From Cololabis saira (Eukaryota; Chordata; Actinopteri; Beloniformes; Belonidae), in NCBI RefSeq assembly GCF_033807715.1, contig NC_084599.1, positions 11,737,625 through 11,801,624 on the forward strand: a stretch of DNA of 64,000 bases, given 5' to 3'. The translations under genes were made by a program, and so were the position numbers. The notes under the pieces were generated by a model. It had not been told where the DNA came from and ran no database searches. It saw only the letters and a program-made list of their open reading frames with translations. Each line of letters starts with the position of its first letter. Within the stretch, counting starts at the first letter, position 1. Of the stretch, positions 25,430-38,159 are shown piece by piece.

Positions 25430-26483
25430 ACTATGAGTCACTGGTAGTGTTCAGCAGGGTGGCTGCCCTTGGGGAATAAAACGGTTTGGTGCCTGGAGGT
25501 GCTGGTGCTTATTGCACAGAACCTGCAGCCCGGGGGACCCGGCTGATAACGGGGTGATAGGAGGGGGCCGATGCCGGCTCTGTCATTGTGTAGTTCGCTT
25601 ACGGACACCTGCACCCGGCCAGTGAGCTCACAAGGGCAGAGCTGGGATATACCCTGGATGGGTTGGCAGTAGGGGTGTGCAAACAAGGCTACCTCACGAT
25701 TCGATTTCGATTATTGGAGCTTCGATTCTTCGATTATAACAATTTTCGATTCGATTATTGGTGCCACGATTCTTCGATTATTGTGATTTTTAATGCTTTT
25801 TTCCATACAAGATTGATTTTGTCTTCATCTGTGGCTACATTTGTAAATAAATAGCCAATCAATTAACTGAGTTCCTCTAACAACACTCATTAAGTAAATA
25901 ACAAGGTTTTTTGAACATTTGACATGTATTTTTCAAAGACACAAAATAATGTATTTTATGACTATGTAAACATTTGCTCTTTGACTTACTTAACTTTGAC
26001 CAGGGAAAGCTGCACTTGCATGAGAGCGCCCTCTATTGGTGGAAAACACTGAAAACGGTCAAGCCCTGGATTTAATGAGTTCATTAAGTAAACAAGATAT
26101 GTACTTACATCAAATTTATTTAGTGTAAACATATCTGCCATATTTCAAGTGAACAATAAGAAATGTGCATTCTTGAAAATGAAATGATTCAGCAGCTTAT
26201 TCAGTCTTGAATCTGGATAGGATAACTAAAAAAGAAAAAAAAAAATAATTAATTGATTCCAAATCGCATCGCGATGCATCGACACATCGATGAATTGCAC
26301 CCACCTCTAGTTGGCAGTCCGTCTCAGGCCAGGCCATACAGAGACAAACAAGACAAACAACCATGCACACTCATTCGCACAATGAACCTGACTTTAGGGG
26401 CCCAGCATGACGCAGGAGGACCCCAGCTAGGATTCAAACCAGGAATCTTCAAGCAGTCAGGCAACACTGCCAGCCACATCACT
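25430..26483 (-). mobile_element. Old L2-like LINE 3' relic, split by a hAT insertion
   Basis: On the minus strand, 26483-26318 and then 25669-25640 carry the recurrent teleost LINE/retroposon 3' region: GGATTCAAACCAGGAATCTT (plus-strand reading), CATACAGAGACAAACAAGAC, and the GGACTGGCAACCCATCCAGG-like motif. The two halves join exactly across the hAT at 25670-26309 after removing one GTTGGCAG. Further left (25430-25560) a minus-strand frame ends FPKGSHPAEHYQ, reminiscent of LINE ORF2 C-termini, but this part is uncertain. Confidence 0.65.
25670..26309. mobile_element. Non-autonomous hAT element, 640 bp, perfect 8-bp target duplication
   Basis: Ends TAGGGGTGTGCAA and TTGCACCCACCTCTA (inverted), flanked by GTTGGCAG on both sides (25662-25669 and 26310-26317). 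The left subterminal region repeats CGATTCTTCGATTAT and the right has CATCGCGATGCATCGACACA. No transposase frame. It interrupts an older LINE tail. Confidence 0.93.
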
Positions 26484-26929
26484 CTTTTGTCTTTTACTTC
26501 AAGATTTAGTTTTTCCTAAAAAAATGTGTGGCACATTATTCATTTCCATTTAAGGATTAATAAAGTATTCTTGCATTCACTCCAGTAAATATTAAATATT
26601 GTCGTACTTTGATTATGTCTTGTTATATTATGTTTATGTACATTTTAATACCAACATAGAGGCACTTACTGTAGTATCTTGTACAAAAGGCCGCCCAACA
26701 TCATCAGAAAGAATGCTGGTGATCTCGGATGTCTTATCCATGCCCCCACGTTACACATTAGCAGCTGAAAGTTACAGTATGGCCTAATGGAAGTGTACTG
26801 AACTGTAATATAGATTCCTGCAGTGAAGTGTGATGGGAAGCTTGGGGACATGAGTGCCTGACATAAGTTTGGCCACGGCATCGGAAAAGCTCTGACAGTT
26901 TACCAGGTGTGTGCTGCTTGGCTCTATTA

Positions 26930-26967
<38 letters not shown>

Positions 26968-29716
26968 TGCATGTGGTGAGGAGGGTTTGCATTGCAGCAA
27001 TCTCTAGATACAGATAGTAATATATTACGGTAGGACAAGCAACATGTGCACATGGCAGCTTGTCGTGATCACAGGCTGCCCACCATTACTGAGTTATGAA
27101 TATATCATTTGTGTGCTGTGTCTTTCTAGTTTGCCGCTGATAGAGCAGCTATACTTTCTTATATAACCATACGAGTGCCTTTTTGCATGTGTCTACGCAA
27201 ACATTTTTCTAACTTTAAACCCCAAATAGTATTTTTTTTTTTTACAAAGATCTCTTTGTGGCTGTCATGGCCCACAGTGGCTCTTCCTGCAGCAGCTGGT
27301 GTTGCTTGTGAGTGTCACAGCTCTCTGCACAAGTCTGCAGGAGATTTACTCCACCCAGCTTAGCATCATGACAAAATCCTGCATCCTTCACACTATCCAA
27401 CCACCCACCCACCCGTCGCCCGCCCACCCACCCATCTCCCTTCCTCTCTCTCTCTCTCGAGTCCTCTCTCCCCCCCTCACTCCCTCTTTAAAGTCTCTGT
27501 CCTCTGTGCACCGCTCCTCAACTGCAACGCATTCAGGAAATAATCTCAGTCACTGCAGCAAATACATTTGCCTTAGCAGAGAAAAACATACCAGCCTCCC
27601 TATTTGCCATGCTAGCATTGTGTGCAACAGTGATTGTCTTGGAGAGGTATTGGTGGAAACATGTTTGCTGCATGCATTCACCCCTAGTATTAGTACTTCT
27701 TGACTTGCGGGTGTGGGTGGGGAGGGGGGACGTATGTTGAGTGTGCTGACGTGCTGTTGGCTGTGATTCAGGAAGCAGATTTATGGAAATAGCACCCACA
27801 TTTAAACCCCAATGAGAGCAGAGAGAAGATTACGCTCTGGCACACGTGTGCTCCCGTAGTGTCAACACTTGAAGTGGATGCCCTCCCTCTTGATTGCTTC
27901 TGCCTAACTTTGTCTCAATTTCCATCTCGTTTACCATTGTGCGGTGCCCCTTTCTGAATATACTCTGTATACCTTTACTGTTGGTCTTCTGTTTGAGTGC
28001 ACATGGATGACTGAATGTTTCACGGCACGTGAAGGTCTGAGTTTCTGTTTACTTTGTCCATATTTTGTGCGCAAGTGAAAGTGGCTCGAGTGAACCATAA
28101 CATGATATATGTGGAGTGAGGGGCAGAGCATTGCTGTGTCTGTGCATGTGGAAGAGAAGCTGGCGTGCTACAGGACTATTCCTCGACATGCCGTCTGCAT
28201 GCTACCCCTAACCCGCCCAGCCTTCCTCGACTGAACTTTGCATGCACACATGTCGGCCGGCAGGGACGTATGTATCACATATTCAGTCATACTTCAGAGT
28301 GCATTCTATCCACCTTTTTATTATCTACAGCTAAGCTTCCTTGTGTGCTGGCCAGGCTGCTGCAAAAGCTGAATAATTCAATGCCACACTCTGTGAAAGT
28401 TGGCAGGGTATGAATCTAATGTGCTGTATGATTGTGTGTGTGTAGTCTATGTGCCTGCATTTACTGGGCAAGAGTGGGGGCTGGAAAGGAGCAGAATGGT
28501 TCACATGAAGCGGATCAGTGCTGGCAGGATTGGAGGCCTCGCAGACAGGGAGAGAGGGCTCATTAGAATTTATTCATTGGGTTACAGAAACATGTGTGTT
28601 TTCAGGAAGATGATCATGGTGGAATACATTGACTAAACCACAGTCAAGGTCTTTTCTCCTTTAAATATTTTCTGTTCAGTGAATTATATTGAAATGTGTG
28701 CTGTCATAGCTGGCAAAGATAGGGAAAAAAAAGGGTCAGTGTTTGACTTACTCTGCCTCAGAACAGCTCCATGTGATTTAGAAAAGGAACGAGTTGCCTC
28801 ACAAACAGCCTTCTTAGCATGTCAGCACACATTTCTATTGTGATTGTACTTTGTGATGGTTAAACTGTCGCACTCTGGCACATGACAGTATTACCACTCT
28901 GCCCGTGCAACTATGGGAGCGTCACAGAACCAGTTTCTGTTGAGTATGCAAGCGTGTGGATGCCTTTGTGTGGATTCTGTAATGGTATTTTGTTGTTATG
29001 TAGGAAAAGTAAAGAGCTGTTATGCTAGAGTGCTCCTTGGGGAACTGAATTCACACATCGTTGAAACATGCACTTATGTGCACAAATGCACACACTCACA
29101 TCCAGGCATGCACATCACTTAAACAGGGGTGCTGGAAATACACTTAAACACACAGCGTTACTCACACAGTTTCTAGCTTTCCACGTCTTCCTCTTATTCG
29201 CCTCTTTTTCAATGGTGGCCCTCTGCTGTGTGTTTAGCACAAACATGCGCATGTATGCTTTGTTCGGCTGTTTTACATTTTTTTAAGTAATAAGTCATAT
29301 GTTTATGACTTAGGGGGTTTATTCCAGAGGTATTTTGGGAAAATGGGGGGGGGGGCAGGATCTGCACTCTGCACACACCTTTGGAGGATAAAACATCAGT
29401 AGAACGTTCAAAGAAATTAACTCTAAATCGGAAAAACTTCGGATGATATGGAAATACACTCACAAACCCGTATAAAAGAAAAAGGTACTATGATTCTCAT
29501 AATTACTTTGATTCTTATTTCTTTGCAGAATGACCACACGATTTTTATTATTTTTTCTCCCCCTTTGTCTTCATTTCATTTTTAATATACAATAATTCTT
29601 GCATTACAGACCTGCAATACATTTCAAAAAAATGTTTGTAAGCGGACAATTTAGTTTTTCTAAGAATGTGAGTACAAAACAAATGACTTTTTTTCAAGCA
29701 GGTAATGGTAACAGGT
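26484..29716. other. Intronic sequence with simple repeats
   Basis: Holds a GT tract (separate entry), a CCCA-rich run (about 27399-27435), a CTCT run (27446-27460) and a G11 run at 29345-29355. No exon or mobile element ends recognised. Confidence 0.5.
26932..26966. repeat. (GT)n microsatellite, 35 bp
   Basis: GT in the transcribed sense, giving UG repeats in the pre-mRNA, a CELF-type binding sequence. Confidence 0.95.
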
Positions 29717-30290
29717 AGGGCTGGGCGGTTATGAACTCATGTCAACATCATGATTAATTGAACATTTTACCTCGGTTACGATAAATCAACGATTATTTTG
29801 TGTGCGCATCAAACAAAAAAAATGAAAAAAATCACCAAATACACAAAAAACACACACAAATGAGCTATTTAAGGTTATTTATTGAATGCCAACTATTGCA
29901 ATTAAAGCACTTGCAGCGTGAAACTTAAAGTCCTTACAACATGGGTCACATTTCACTTCAGTATTAAAACAAATAACTCCAATTTCTAATAAAGTAAATT
30001 GTTTTAAATCTTGTAATAATAAATGGCAGCAAATATTTTAAATCTATTTCTTTCTCTATCTAAACAAATATCTGAAATAAAGCCAATGAGACAGAAAACT
30101 TTTCAAAGGTCACACTCTAAAGAATCATGCTCTTAGATGGTAGAAAATAAATAACTCTTGTTATCTCTTGTAAATGATTGTGGCCGTGGACAAAGCGTAA
30201 AATATCTTATACCTCTTGCAGACAAAAGTTAATTTTAATTGTGACATGACTGAAATAATCGACATGAGCATGATTGCGTCGGTTATAGGT
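29717..30290. mobile_element. Incomplete hAT-like element, left end clear
   Basis: The left terminus TAGGGCTGGGCGGTTATG (29717) is of the same style as the element at 23142. Near 30250-30288 the sequence TCGACATGAGCATGATTGCG followed by TCGGTTATA is a partial inverse of the left subterminal part. No canonical CCCAGCCCTA end is present. A possible repeat of the target is (T/C)AACAGGT on both sides. The right boundary is uncertain. Confidence 0.55.
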
Positions 30291-30796
30291 TCAACAGGTG
30301 ATGATAAGATGATGCAATTATTTAAGGCGCGGATGGCCAGGGGATCTTCACTTTTTCCCACAAATTTGTGATGAGAAAATCATTTGATCATTGTAAAAGA
30401 ATGTTGACCAAAGAAAGAGTTGTAAGAGTTTTGAATGTATCTCCTTCAGAATGTGTCTCCTTATTTAAATTCAAGGAGCCCGGAAGAATTTCAGTCCTTA
30501 AGAGTCAATGACATAAGCCTAAATCTGACAGCTGGGATTTTCCGATCCTTCAGAGGACACTGCATCAAGTTTCATCATTCATCACGACTTGACATATAAC
30601 CATGTTTGTCAAGCACATAACGACTGCGTCTACATCTCTGGCCTCAGAGACATCCAGGATGGACAACACACGAGGAAACATGTTACGGTCGGATGAATCG
30701 GTATTACAGATTGTTTTTGACAGAAATGGGTACTCCATGTCGAAAACAAGTGGGACCATCCAGATTGTTACCAGAAACAATTCCAGTAGTCTAACC

Positions 30797-31412
30797 CAGT
30801 GTCTCCCAAACTGGGGTCCGGGCCCCCCCTGGGGGGGGCCTGAGATCTCTGGGGGGGGCATGAAACTTTGTCTGCTTTGAGGATATGCAGTTGTAAAAAT
30901 TATATTTGTGCATGTTAAATAAATAAAAAATCATAATAACACGCCTAATGGAATACAGTAATCCAAGTCGGTATAAACCCACTTGAAAATATATTTTGGT
31001 CATTTTAAAATACTATGTTATTTATCAGGATAAAAACTTAAAAATGTATTATTATATCATTATTCAACATTTAATCATACTACTACTCCGACAGGTTGTT
31101 AAAGGAAAAATGTTAAAAAATGTTGCTGTCATATTAAAACAGACATTTTTCAGAAATATTTTTATGTCCTTGCAATTATTTTTTGTGTGTATTTTATACA
31201 TTGGTGACACAAAAGGAAGGTGAGAAAAACAAAATACAGGGTAAACCAAAGAGAAATGTATCAAAAAACATAATTAATGTTTATTTTTTCAATTAAAGGT
31301 TTGTAACAAATAACTTTACTCTTTTGCTGCTAGTACGTACGGGTCAGGGGGGCCCGGCTGGTCTTAGACACAAGTACGGGGGGCTCCATTGAAAAAAGGT
31401 TGGGAACCACTG
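30797..31412. mobile_element. Non-autonomous hAT (Charlie-like) element, 616 bp
   Basis: Ends CAGTGTCTCCCAAACTGGGG and AAAGGTTGGGAACCACTG (inverted, CAGTGgTTCCCAAcCT type). Flanks GTCTAACC (30789-30796) and GTCTTACC (31413-31420) match at 7 of 8. G8 and C7 runs near the left end and GGGG/CCCC patches near the right end are typical of this terminal style. The interior is AT-rich with no transposase. Confidence 0.9.
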
Positions 31413-31420
31413 GTCTTACC

Positions 31421-33980
31421 TGTCCCCAACAGAGAATATGTGGATCATTTTGAAATGAAAATTGCAACAACAACCCTGTACTTTGCACATTCAAACATAA
31501 GTTTGTAGGGAGAATGAGACACAAAAGCAACTCTAACTCTACATTTATTTGTGTCCCTAGTTCCAGAATACATGGCAACGTTACAAAGTAGTAAAGGCTT
31601 TTCTGTCCCTACTTGGTCTGGTAAATGCTGCAGGTCTGAAACGCAAACATGAATGTAAATCAACAAATGAAATTAAGCTGACTTATGAAAATGATGCACA
31701 ACAGTAAATGAGACATGTCTGACCTGCTTCAGATGAATTTGTGCATTATAGGAATTTACAGCTAAACACAGTGCGCCCCCTGGCATCGTGATTGAAGCAA
31801 ATCGCCCACCACAACTTGAAAAGTTCATGAACTTGCCTGGAGTAACACATGACTGTACCGTGACCCCATCTGTGATATTACTGCTGGTGACATTACGTTG
31901 CTGCTCACGCGCCTCCCACCGCTCTGGATACAACTTGCTCTTCATAGGAGACACAACACAAAATTTAAAGTAATCCACTCCACACTCCAACCATTAGGCC
32001 ACTTTACAGTGAGAAGTGTGCTATTTTTTTTCTGAGGTAGAGTTTAAAAAAAAAAAAAAAAAAAAAAAAGATGAATTATTAATTTTTTAAAATATTTTTA
32101 GCCTGTTTAACCTATTTCTGGTTGTGGCTGGAGACTGCTTGCCCGACAGTCTGTGAGATGCAATCATATAACACAAGTGTGATCTGGATTACAGAGCTGA
32201 GATTGGTGTGTAATGGTGGGAAATGGTGCATGTGTGTAGATATAGGTTTGTTTTCGACCGTGAATGTCACTGCTTGTGTAACAGATTGACATGTGCTGGT
32301 TTGGTCCATTTCGATGCCATGTTGCTCAGATGATCTAATGTCACTTTGACTCTCCGAGTCCCTGCGGCCCTGTGACTGTGGGGCTAAACCAGATGAGTCT
32401 GGTTTTACTCTCAGCTGCCAGGAGTGCTGATGCAAATCTGTGCAAGAGGCTCGGCCCATACTCAGTCGCAATCCATCTGTGGGCCCCCGTACGAGCTTTC
32501 ACAGGTGTGCCGCTGCCTGCAGATGTAGGAAAAGACTGGAAATAGGCAGAAACAAACTGCACGCCACGGCTTCAAAAGATTCACCTACATAATGTTGATA
32601 TCCAAAAAAAGGACCACATTTTAGGTGGGAAATATGGCTTAAAACTGAACAATAACAAAGGACACACTTAGAACACATCTGTCAACGTGGCTAATCAAAG
32701 CTGACATCTCACTGGGTGGACCTTGTGCCTTTGGGTAGGAGAGGGGGACGAATAAGGAAGTGTGAGAGATTAGTGGGGGTGAAGTGACAGAAGACTTGAA
32801 ATATTGAGGATAGAGGACAGAAGGGGGGGAAGGAGATGCAGGGTCATGATGACAGCTTGAAGTCATGTGTTCAGAGTTAAAACATCAATTCTCTCATCTG
32901 CGCAGCTTCATCTTCATGCCTGTGTGTGTTCACAGTCCGCGCATGCACACAGCATTTGAGCTTAACTGAAAAGGCACACATTAATGTGTAGGAAGCAGAG
33001 AGAGCTCATTTGTAAGGCAGATCTAGCCATGCTTTGGTGTAGCGTCCATAAAGAGGGTAAAAGGGGGGACAGCATGACAACCAGGATTTGTCAGCAAAAA
33101 AAATCAGGACTAATGAAATACAGTACACATGACTGGAGGGCAAGGAGAGGAGTGTGACTGACGGGAGGTATGAGTGGAAACCCCCCCCGGCAGCCCTTCA
33201 TCACAGCTGCGAACACATCAGCTAGCCAAACTGATTTGTTTTAGACCTCAACCCCCCCCCCTCCCTCCCCTGTCCCAGTTAAGGGCAGCAGCATGAGGCA
33301 TAGGGTAAAGGAGAGGAGCAGCATGTGTAAGGGTCCCCAGGGGTAATGACACAGAATACAAGTGTAAGGGGAACGCTAGTGATGGCTCTGCTCATGTCGG
33401 AGACATATTTGCATTGCAGAGGAGGCCTGGCAGTAAGGCTCGCTCAGGGAGCCAGTGTCAGGGTGATCGCTGATGGTGAGGGCTTCTGTTGTCTGCCCCG
33501 TAGAACACCCCGACGCTGAGCTAGCACTGGCAAGATCAAGCACGTCAGCACTCTCAACATATCTTTCTGTGAAGATTCTGGAAGCGATAATAGAGTGGTT
33601 TTTTTTTGTGTTTTTCCACTTTGATCAAAATTGGATATAATGTGTGACACTTTTTTTAAGTGATTCTGCTTTTCTATCATGCCGCCCTTTGTTTATCATG
33701 GCAGCCTTGAAGCCTTTCATACATACGAACAATACGCTTGATGGCATCAGAATAGCAGGAAATATAAATTATATAGTTTTGCGCCAGCAGTTATAGTCTG
33801 TGGCCTCTGAACTATTCCAGTCCCAGCTCCAATAAGAGCCAGCTTTTAATAATTCAAAAGCAGTATACCTGATGTCCTCCAGGCTGCAAACTCACATTTA
33901 TGTGAAACACTACCCTCATTTCCAACGCTACTCAAAAACTATAGGAAGGCCGCTGCTTTAGAAACCCGTGAAGAGCTTTT

Positions 33981-34016
<36 letters not shown>

Positions 34017-34045
34017 GCGCACGCACACGCACGCGCACGCACACG

Positions 34046-34080
<35 letters not shown>

Positions 34081-35264
34081 ACACACATACATTCCTGAGA
34101 TTCATTGTTGTTTGAAGAGTTTACTGCCATAAAGAAGAGCTTTGTATTTAAATGTGTATTAGTTGCTGTAAGAAGGTGTGCACATAAAAGTGTGAATAGG
34201 CATACTCTTCCCAACGCGGTGGCACAAATGCCGGAGACGTTTTAGAGGATGCAATGTAGAGACATGCTGCTCCGCATGTTTAGCCTGTGTGCACATTGTC
34301 TAATGTGTTCTGTGTAAGTTCCCCAACAGAAAGCGTGAAGTCGAGACAGGAAGACTGCAGAAGAAAAGTGAGGGAGATGTGGATCGAACAAGTAGCAACA
34401 GATTGATGAAGAGGGACTGTTTAGTTCTAAAGTTCTACATTTACAATTAAAAAGTCATCCAGTCCTTGTCAACTTTTCAAATTACAATCTCAGATAAAAC
34501 AAAGAAGCAAACAAAAAGAACAAAACACACAGTGTACAACAAAGTGTCAGTGCTGATGCAACAAATGCACCACAGGCAGTACGTGAATTATTAAGCATAC
34601 CTTTGCTGCTTCTATAGGAATTATGAGGGGAGGTAGCTGCCAGGTGCTGCTTGTCACTGGACTAATACACTTGATTAATTGATCATTAGCAGTTATGAAC
34701 ACTTCTATAACAGCAGATCTTTTGGGAGCTTGCTGGCCTGGAGTATGCAGGTATGTGTTAACAGAGAGGTGGAGAGTCATGAGTAATGATCTTAGAGAAG
34801 CAGTTGTTTGTACACATTAATATAGGAAGGGTTGACTTCATTTAAAAAATGATATGGATTTCATCATTTTGCAGAGTATTTACAAGTAAAAATGTTCAAC
34901 ATAGTTTCCACACGTCTCAGCAGTTCACTTCACAAGAAGTTCAACTGAAGTTCAAACTGCACAGTGCTCAGACACTACATGACTCTGTTAACGCGTTAAA
35001 TGTTTTAGTTCACGACGGTACAAATAGACTTGAATAAGTATGACTTTTCTGGCACGGTTGACAGGAAAAAGCTCCCTTTCTATGGAGAAACAAGGTGGAA
35101 TGGCTTAGGTTTTCAATGTTTCATGGGGTTGAACTGCAGGATTTTTAGATCCATGTCATCTGGACAGAAATGAGCAAAGTAGAGAGGTTTGAGCACTGAT
35201 GAATGCATGAGTGAATAAATGAATGAATGGATAATCCTGGTGTTATGGTGCACGGTATATATTT
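31421..35264. other. Intronic sequence with homopolymers
   Basis: Contains an A23 run (about 32047-32069), C runs near 33181 and 33251, and a CA/CG microsatellite (separate entry). No exon or transposon seen. Confidence 0.5.
33983..34088. repeat. Compound (CA)n/(CG) microsatellite
   Basis: CA repeats interrupted by GCGCACGCACACG-type units, alternating purine-pyrimidine over about 105 bp and thus Z-DNA prone. Confidence 0.93.
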
Positions 35265-35665
35265 TAGACAACCTCAGCCATCAGCCAGATCTCAGTAATT
35301 CAGATAAAAAGTCATCATGCCTCAGGAAAATCTTAGTTGGCTACCAGGAAAAAAGTTCTAAGATGTCATGGAGATGCACCAAAACAAAAACAAGTCACGG
35401 TGGTTGAAACATGTTGGCAAGGTTCTACGTGAAGTTAACAGACGCCTGAGGTGCTTGACAGATTTTTTTCCTGAGACATGATCACTTTTTTCCTCATACC
35501 TGACAGATGTTTTTTTCTGAGACATGATGACTTTTTTTCCTCATACCTGACAGAGGTTTTCCTGAGATAGGAGAACGTTTTCTCATGATACATGACAGAG
35601 ATTTTCCTCAGATATGATGACTTTTCATCTAACGACTGAAACCTGGGTCTGTTGGCTGGGGATGT
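35265..35665. repeat. Minisatellite with 46-bp units inside an inverted repeat
   Basis: From about 35471 to 35630, three and a half units of about 46 bp occur, each with CCTGAGACATGATGACTTTT and CCTCATACCTGACAGA. The same unit lies inverted at about 35295-35345 (AAAAAGTCATCATGCCTCAG). Outer arms CAGCCATCAGCCAGATCTCA (about 35275) and its degenerate inverse near 35640-35660 (AACCTGGGTCTGTTGGCTG) frame the block. The minus-strand ORF with SYLRK repeats is a by-product. Confidence 0.75.
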
Positions 35666-37811
35666 TTTAATATTATTAATTCTTAGCTTATCATTATTGT
35701 TAATTTTCTTGATGAATAAAACATTAAACTTCAAACAATGTGTTCTTTCTTTTTGACTTGACTTTATTTGATGAGTTTTTTTAGATGAGTTCTAAAAATT
35801 CACACACAGTAATGAGGGTGTTAGATGGAAGGATGTGAAAAAATGGACATTATTATGGAGAGCCCTATTAACTGATCAAAACTTTATTTGTTTGTAAGAA
35901 AGTACAGCTGTGACAGTAACCGCATGGCCATCACGTTAATTAGCATGATGATAGGATTTTACCCTGTACCTTAAAATGACTGTAGATGTTGTGCACCCAT
36001 TAAAAAGTTCGTAAAAATGCCACAAAAAGCCATTTGGATAGTACAGTGACCAGTCTGCACAGGCAGGTTTTTGTCTTCCCACAGCTTAGACATTATATCT
36101 AACAGATTACCTTAAATCAAGCAAAGAATAGTCATGTGCAGTTGAAGCTAATACAATGTGTTGTAAAGTCGAAGTTTTGATCAGATTTTCTGATTCACTC
36201 ACTCATTCCTTACTAGGAAGTAATGATCTAGGTTTGCTACAAACAGCTGCTGCTGCTGATGAGGCTCATATTCAGTAGTAAACGTACTGCTGGAACAATG
36301 TCACATGGAATTTTAGAGGCTTTTTCCATTTTATGACATTAGGTAGGCAGGTAAATGAGTTTCACATTTGATGTTATATTTTAAGGGTTGAGAGCTTATG
36401 ATGAATATAAAGGGGTACAATATGATTACTGGGAGACAGGAGGATAGAGTATGTGTTTATTTGTGAATTTAGAAGCAGTTTCTTCTTCCCGTCATCACAC
36501 AACTTCAGAAATGGGATTCAGGAAAATGATGGCAGCCTGAACCGCTTCACTGTCTATCATGTAAAAACCCACACACATGCATATAGTTGCGTATGAATAT
36601 GAACCGAGGCAGAGACGATGGTCAAAAGCACAATCCAGGAGGCACTTGAGCAGAGTACACCTATTTACAGCTTATTTGAATGTTTTTCCTTGATTCAGTC
36701 GTGTGACGTAATATCAGTAGATCACGACCGACTGGCTGCTTCCCTGCCTATTATTTTTCCATCTGACATATGCTATGGATCAGTCAAAATATGTGCTGCA
36801 GGATCTCTCACCTTCTCTACCTTACTTTTCTGTGTCTCTTTTCTAATTTTATCACACATCTTTGTCAGAAAACTTTCTCTCACTCTTTTACAATTTATTC
36901 CATCTGTAAAACATTTTTCAATCATAATTCATTTGATGCGTTCAGTTTGTGCCCACTTGCCTGATGGTTTTGTTTCACTGCAGAGTTATTAATATATTCC
37001 AAGGAGACTATGTTCCAGTGCCTGTTTTAAGACTGGGAAAGGGCAGAGCATATTGCCCACTCACTCAAGGATTTCTGCATCCAAATATTCAAGACTGGAG
37101 GAAAGTTGTTATAATAACCAGCAGTAATGTCACAAAGAAATCTTTATTGGCCATAAGAAAAAGAGCATGGAGATTATTTGTCGCCATGGCAACGTACTGT
37201 ATAATATGGAGCTTTCTTATGTAAAATAGTTAGGTTTTCTTTTAGACAAGAACTCTGAGGTGGTGGGAAACGTAGCCATTGGTTGTCAGGCAGGTGGAAA
37301 AATCACACTCTAATTCCTGCATGAACCAACCATGAGGCTTCACTGTTTAGGCTAAAGTGACAATCTGGTGTTTACATGGGCAATCTTTTACATGTCTGCA
37401 CATTTTCTTTTGTCATCGAGCTCCAATTTATATAATCTGTTCAGTCACAGATGGTTTCCTTTCAGGTGAGATATTTCCTACTTGGAGAATGAAACTTAAA
37501 AATGACCCCCAAATTACTGTTCATTTTTATTTTCTGCATTCTGAATGCAAAGCAGGAGGGAGTATTTTTCTCTCTCCACAGTAAAAATGATGAAAATGCT
37601 TTGTGGTCCAAAAGCTCCTAATGTTCTGAAAGAAAGAAGTATAACCCCCAACTATGAAGTTTTGGGATTTAAAGTATTGAAGTAGTTTTGTTGTATGAAC
37701 TTCATTAAAACAGTGAGTGATAACCCCCCCACCCCCTCACCCAAAACTAACAAAGGTGACAATAAGAACAATGTCCTATTGTGGATTTATTTTATTCACA
37801 ACTCCAGTCTC
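35666..37811. other. Intronic sequence, no gene seen
   Basis: Unique AT-rich sequence containing one X-box (37180-37193). A 124-codon frame near 36618 has no recognisable domain. Confidence 0.5.
37180..37193. promoter_or_regulatory. RFX X-box palindrome
   Basis: GTCGCCATGGCAAC fits the RFX consensus GTNRCC-N0-3-RGYAAC with a 2-bp spacer, in unique intronic sequence. RFX factors bind such sites in neuronal and ciliary enhancers; function here is inferred. Confidence 0.55.
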
Positions 37812-38159
37812 TTAAAGGAGCTTGAGGTCGGATTGTGGCAAGATTTATGAAAAAAATCCGTATACGTTTTAAGTTTTCTAGTAATAATGTCAGATGAAGC
37901 GTTCCAAACCCAAAAGAATGAGCCCTCTAGTGTATCTCTCCGTTGCCTTGAACAGGCTGTGTGCTGCAAAATGTGCTGCAATTCGGTCTCGAATTTCCCG
38001 CACTGGGCTGCGGATGTGACGTCACATGACGCTGCATGTGCGTTCTCCCCGTTCTCCCGTGCCGGCTTCACTGTTGGCTGCAGTACCCCCAACGGCCGTC
38101 GTGGTGAAGGTTGGCGCTAGAGAGTCTCATGTCTTAAAAGGAGCCTCAAGCTCCTTTAA
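37812..38159 (-). mobile_element. TTAA-flanked non-autonomous DNA transposon, copy 2 (348 bp)
   Basis: TTAA at 37812-37815 and 38156-38159, inverted ends AGGAGCTTGAGG and CCTCAAGCTCCT, in the opposite orientation to copy 1. It retains about 110 bp missing from copy 1, including the palindrome ATGTGACGTCACAT (38014-38027, a full cAMP-response-element core). No coding sequence. Confidence 0.88.
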
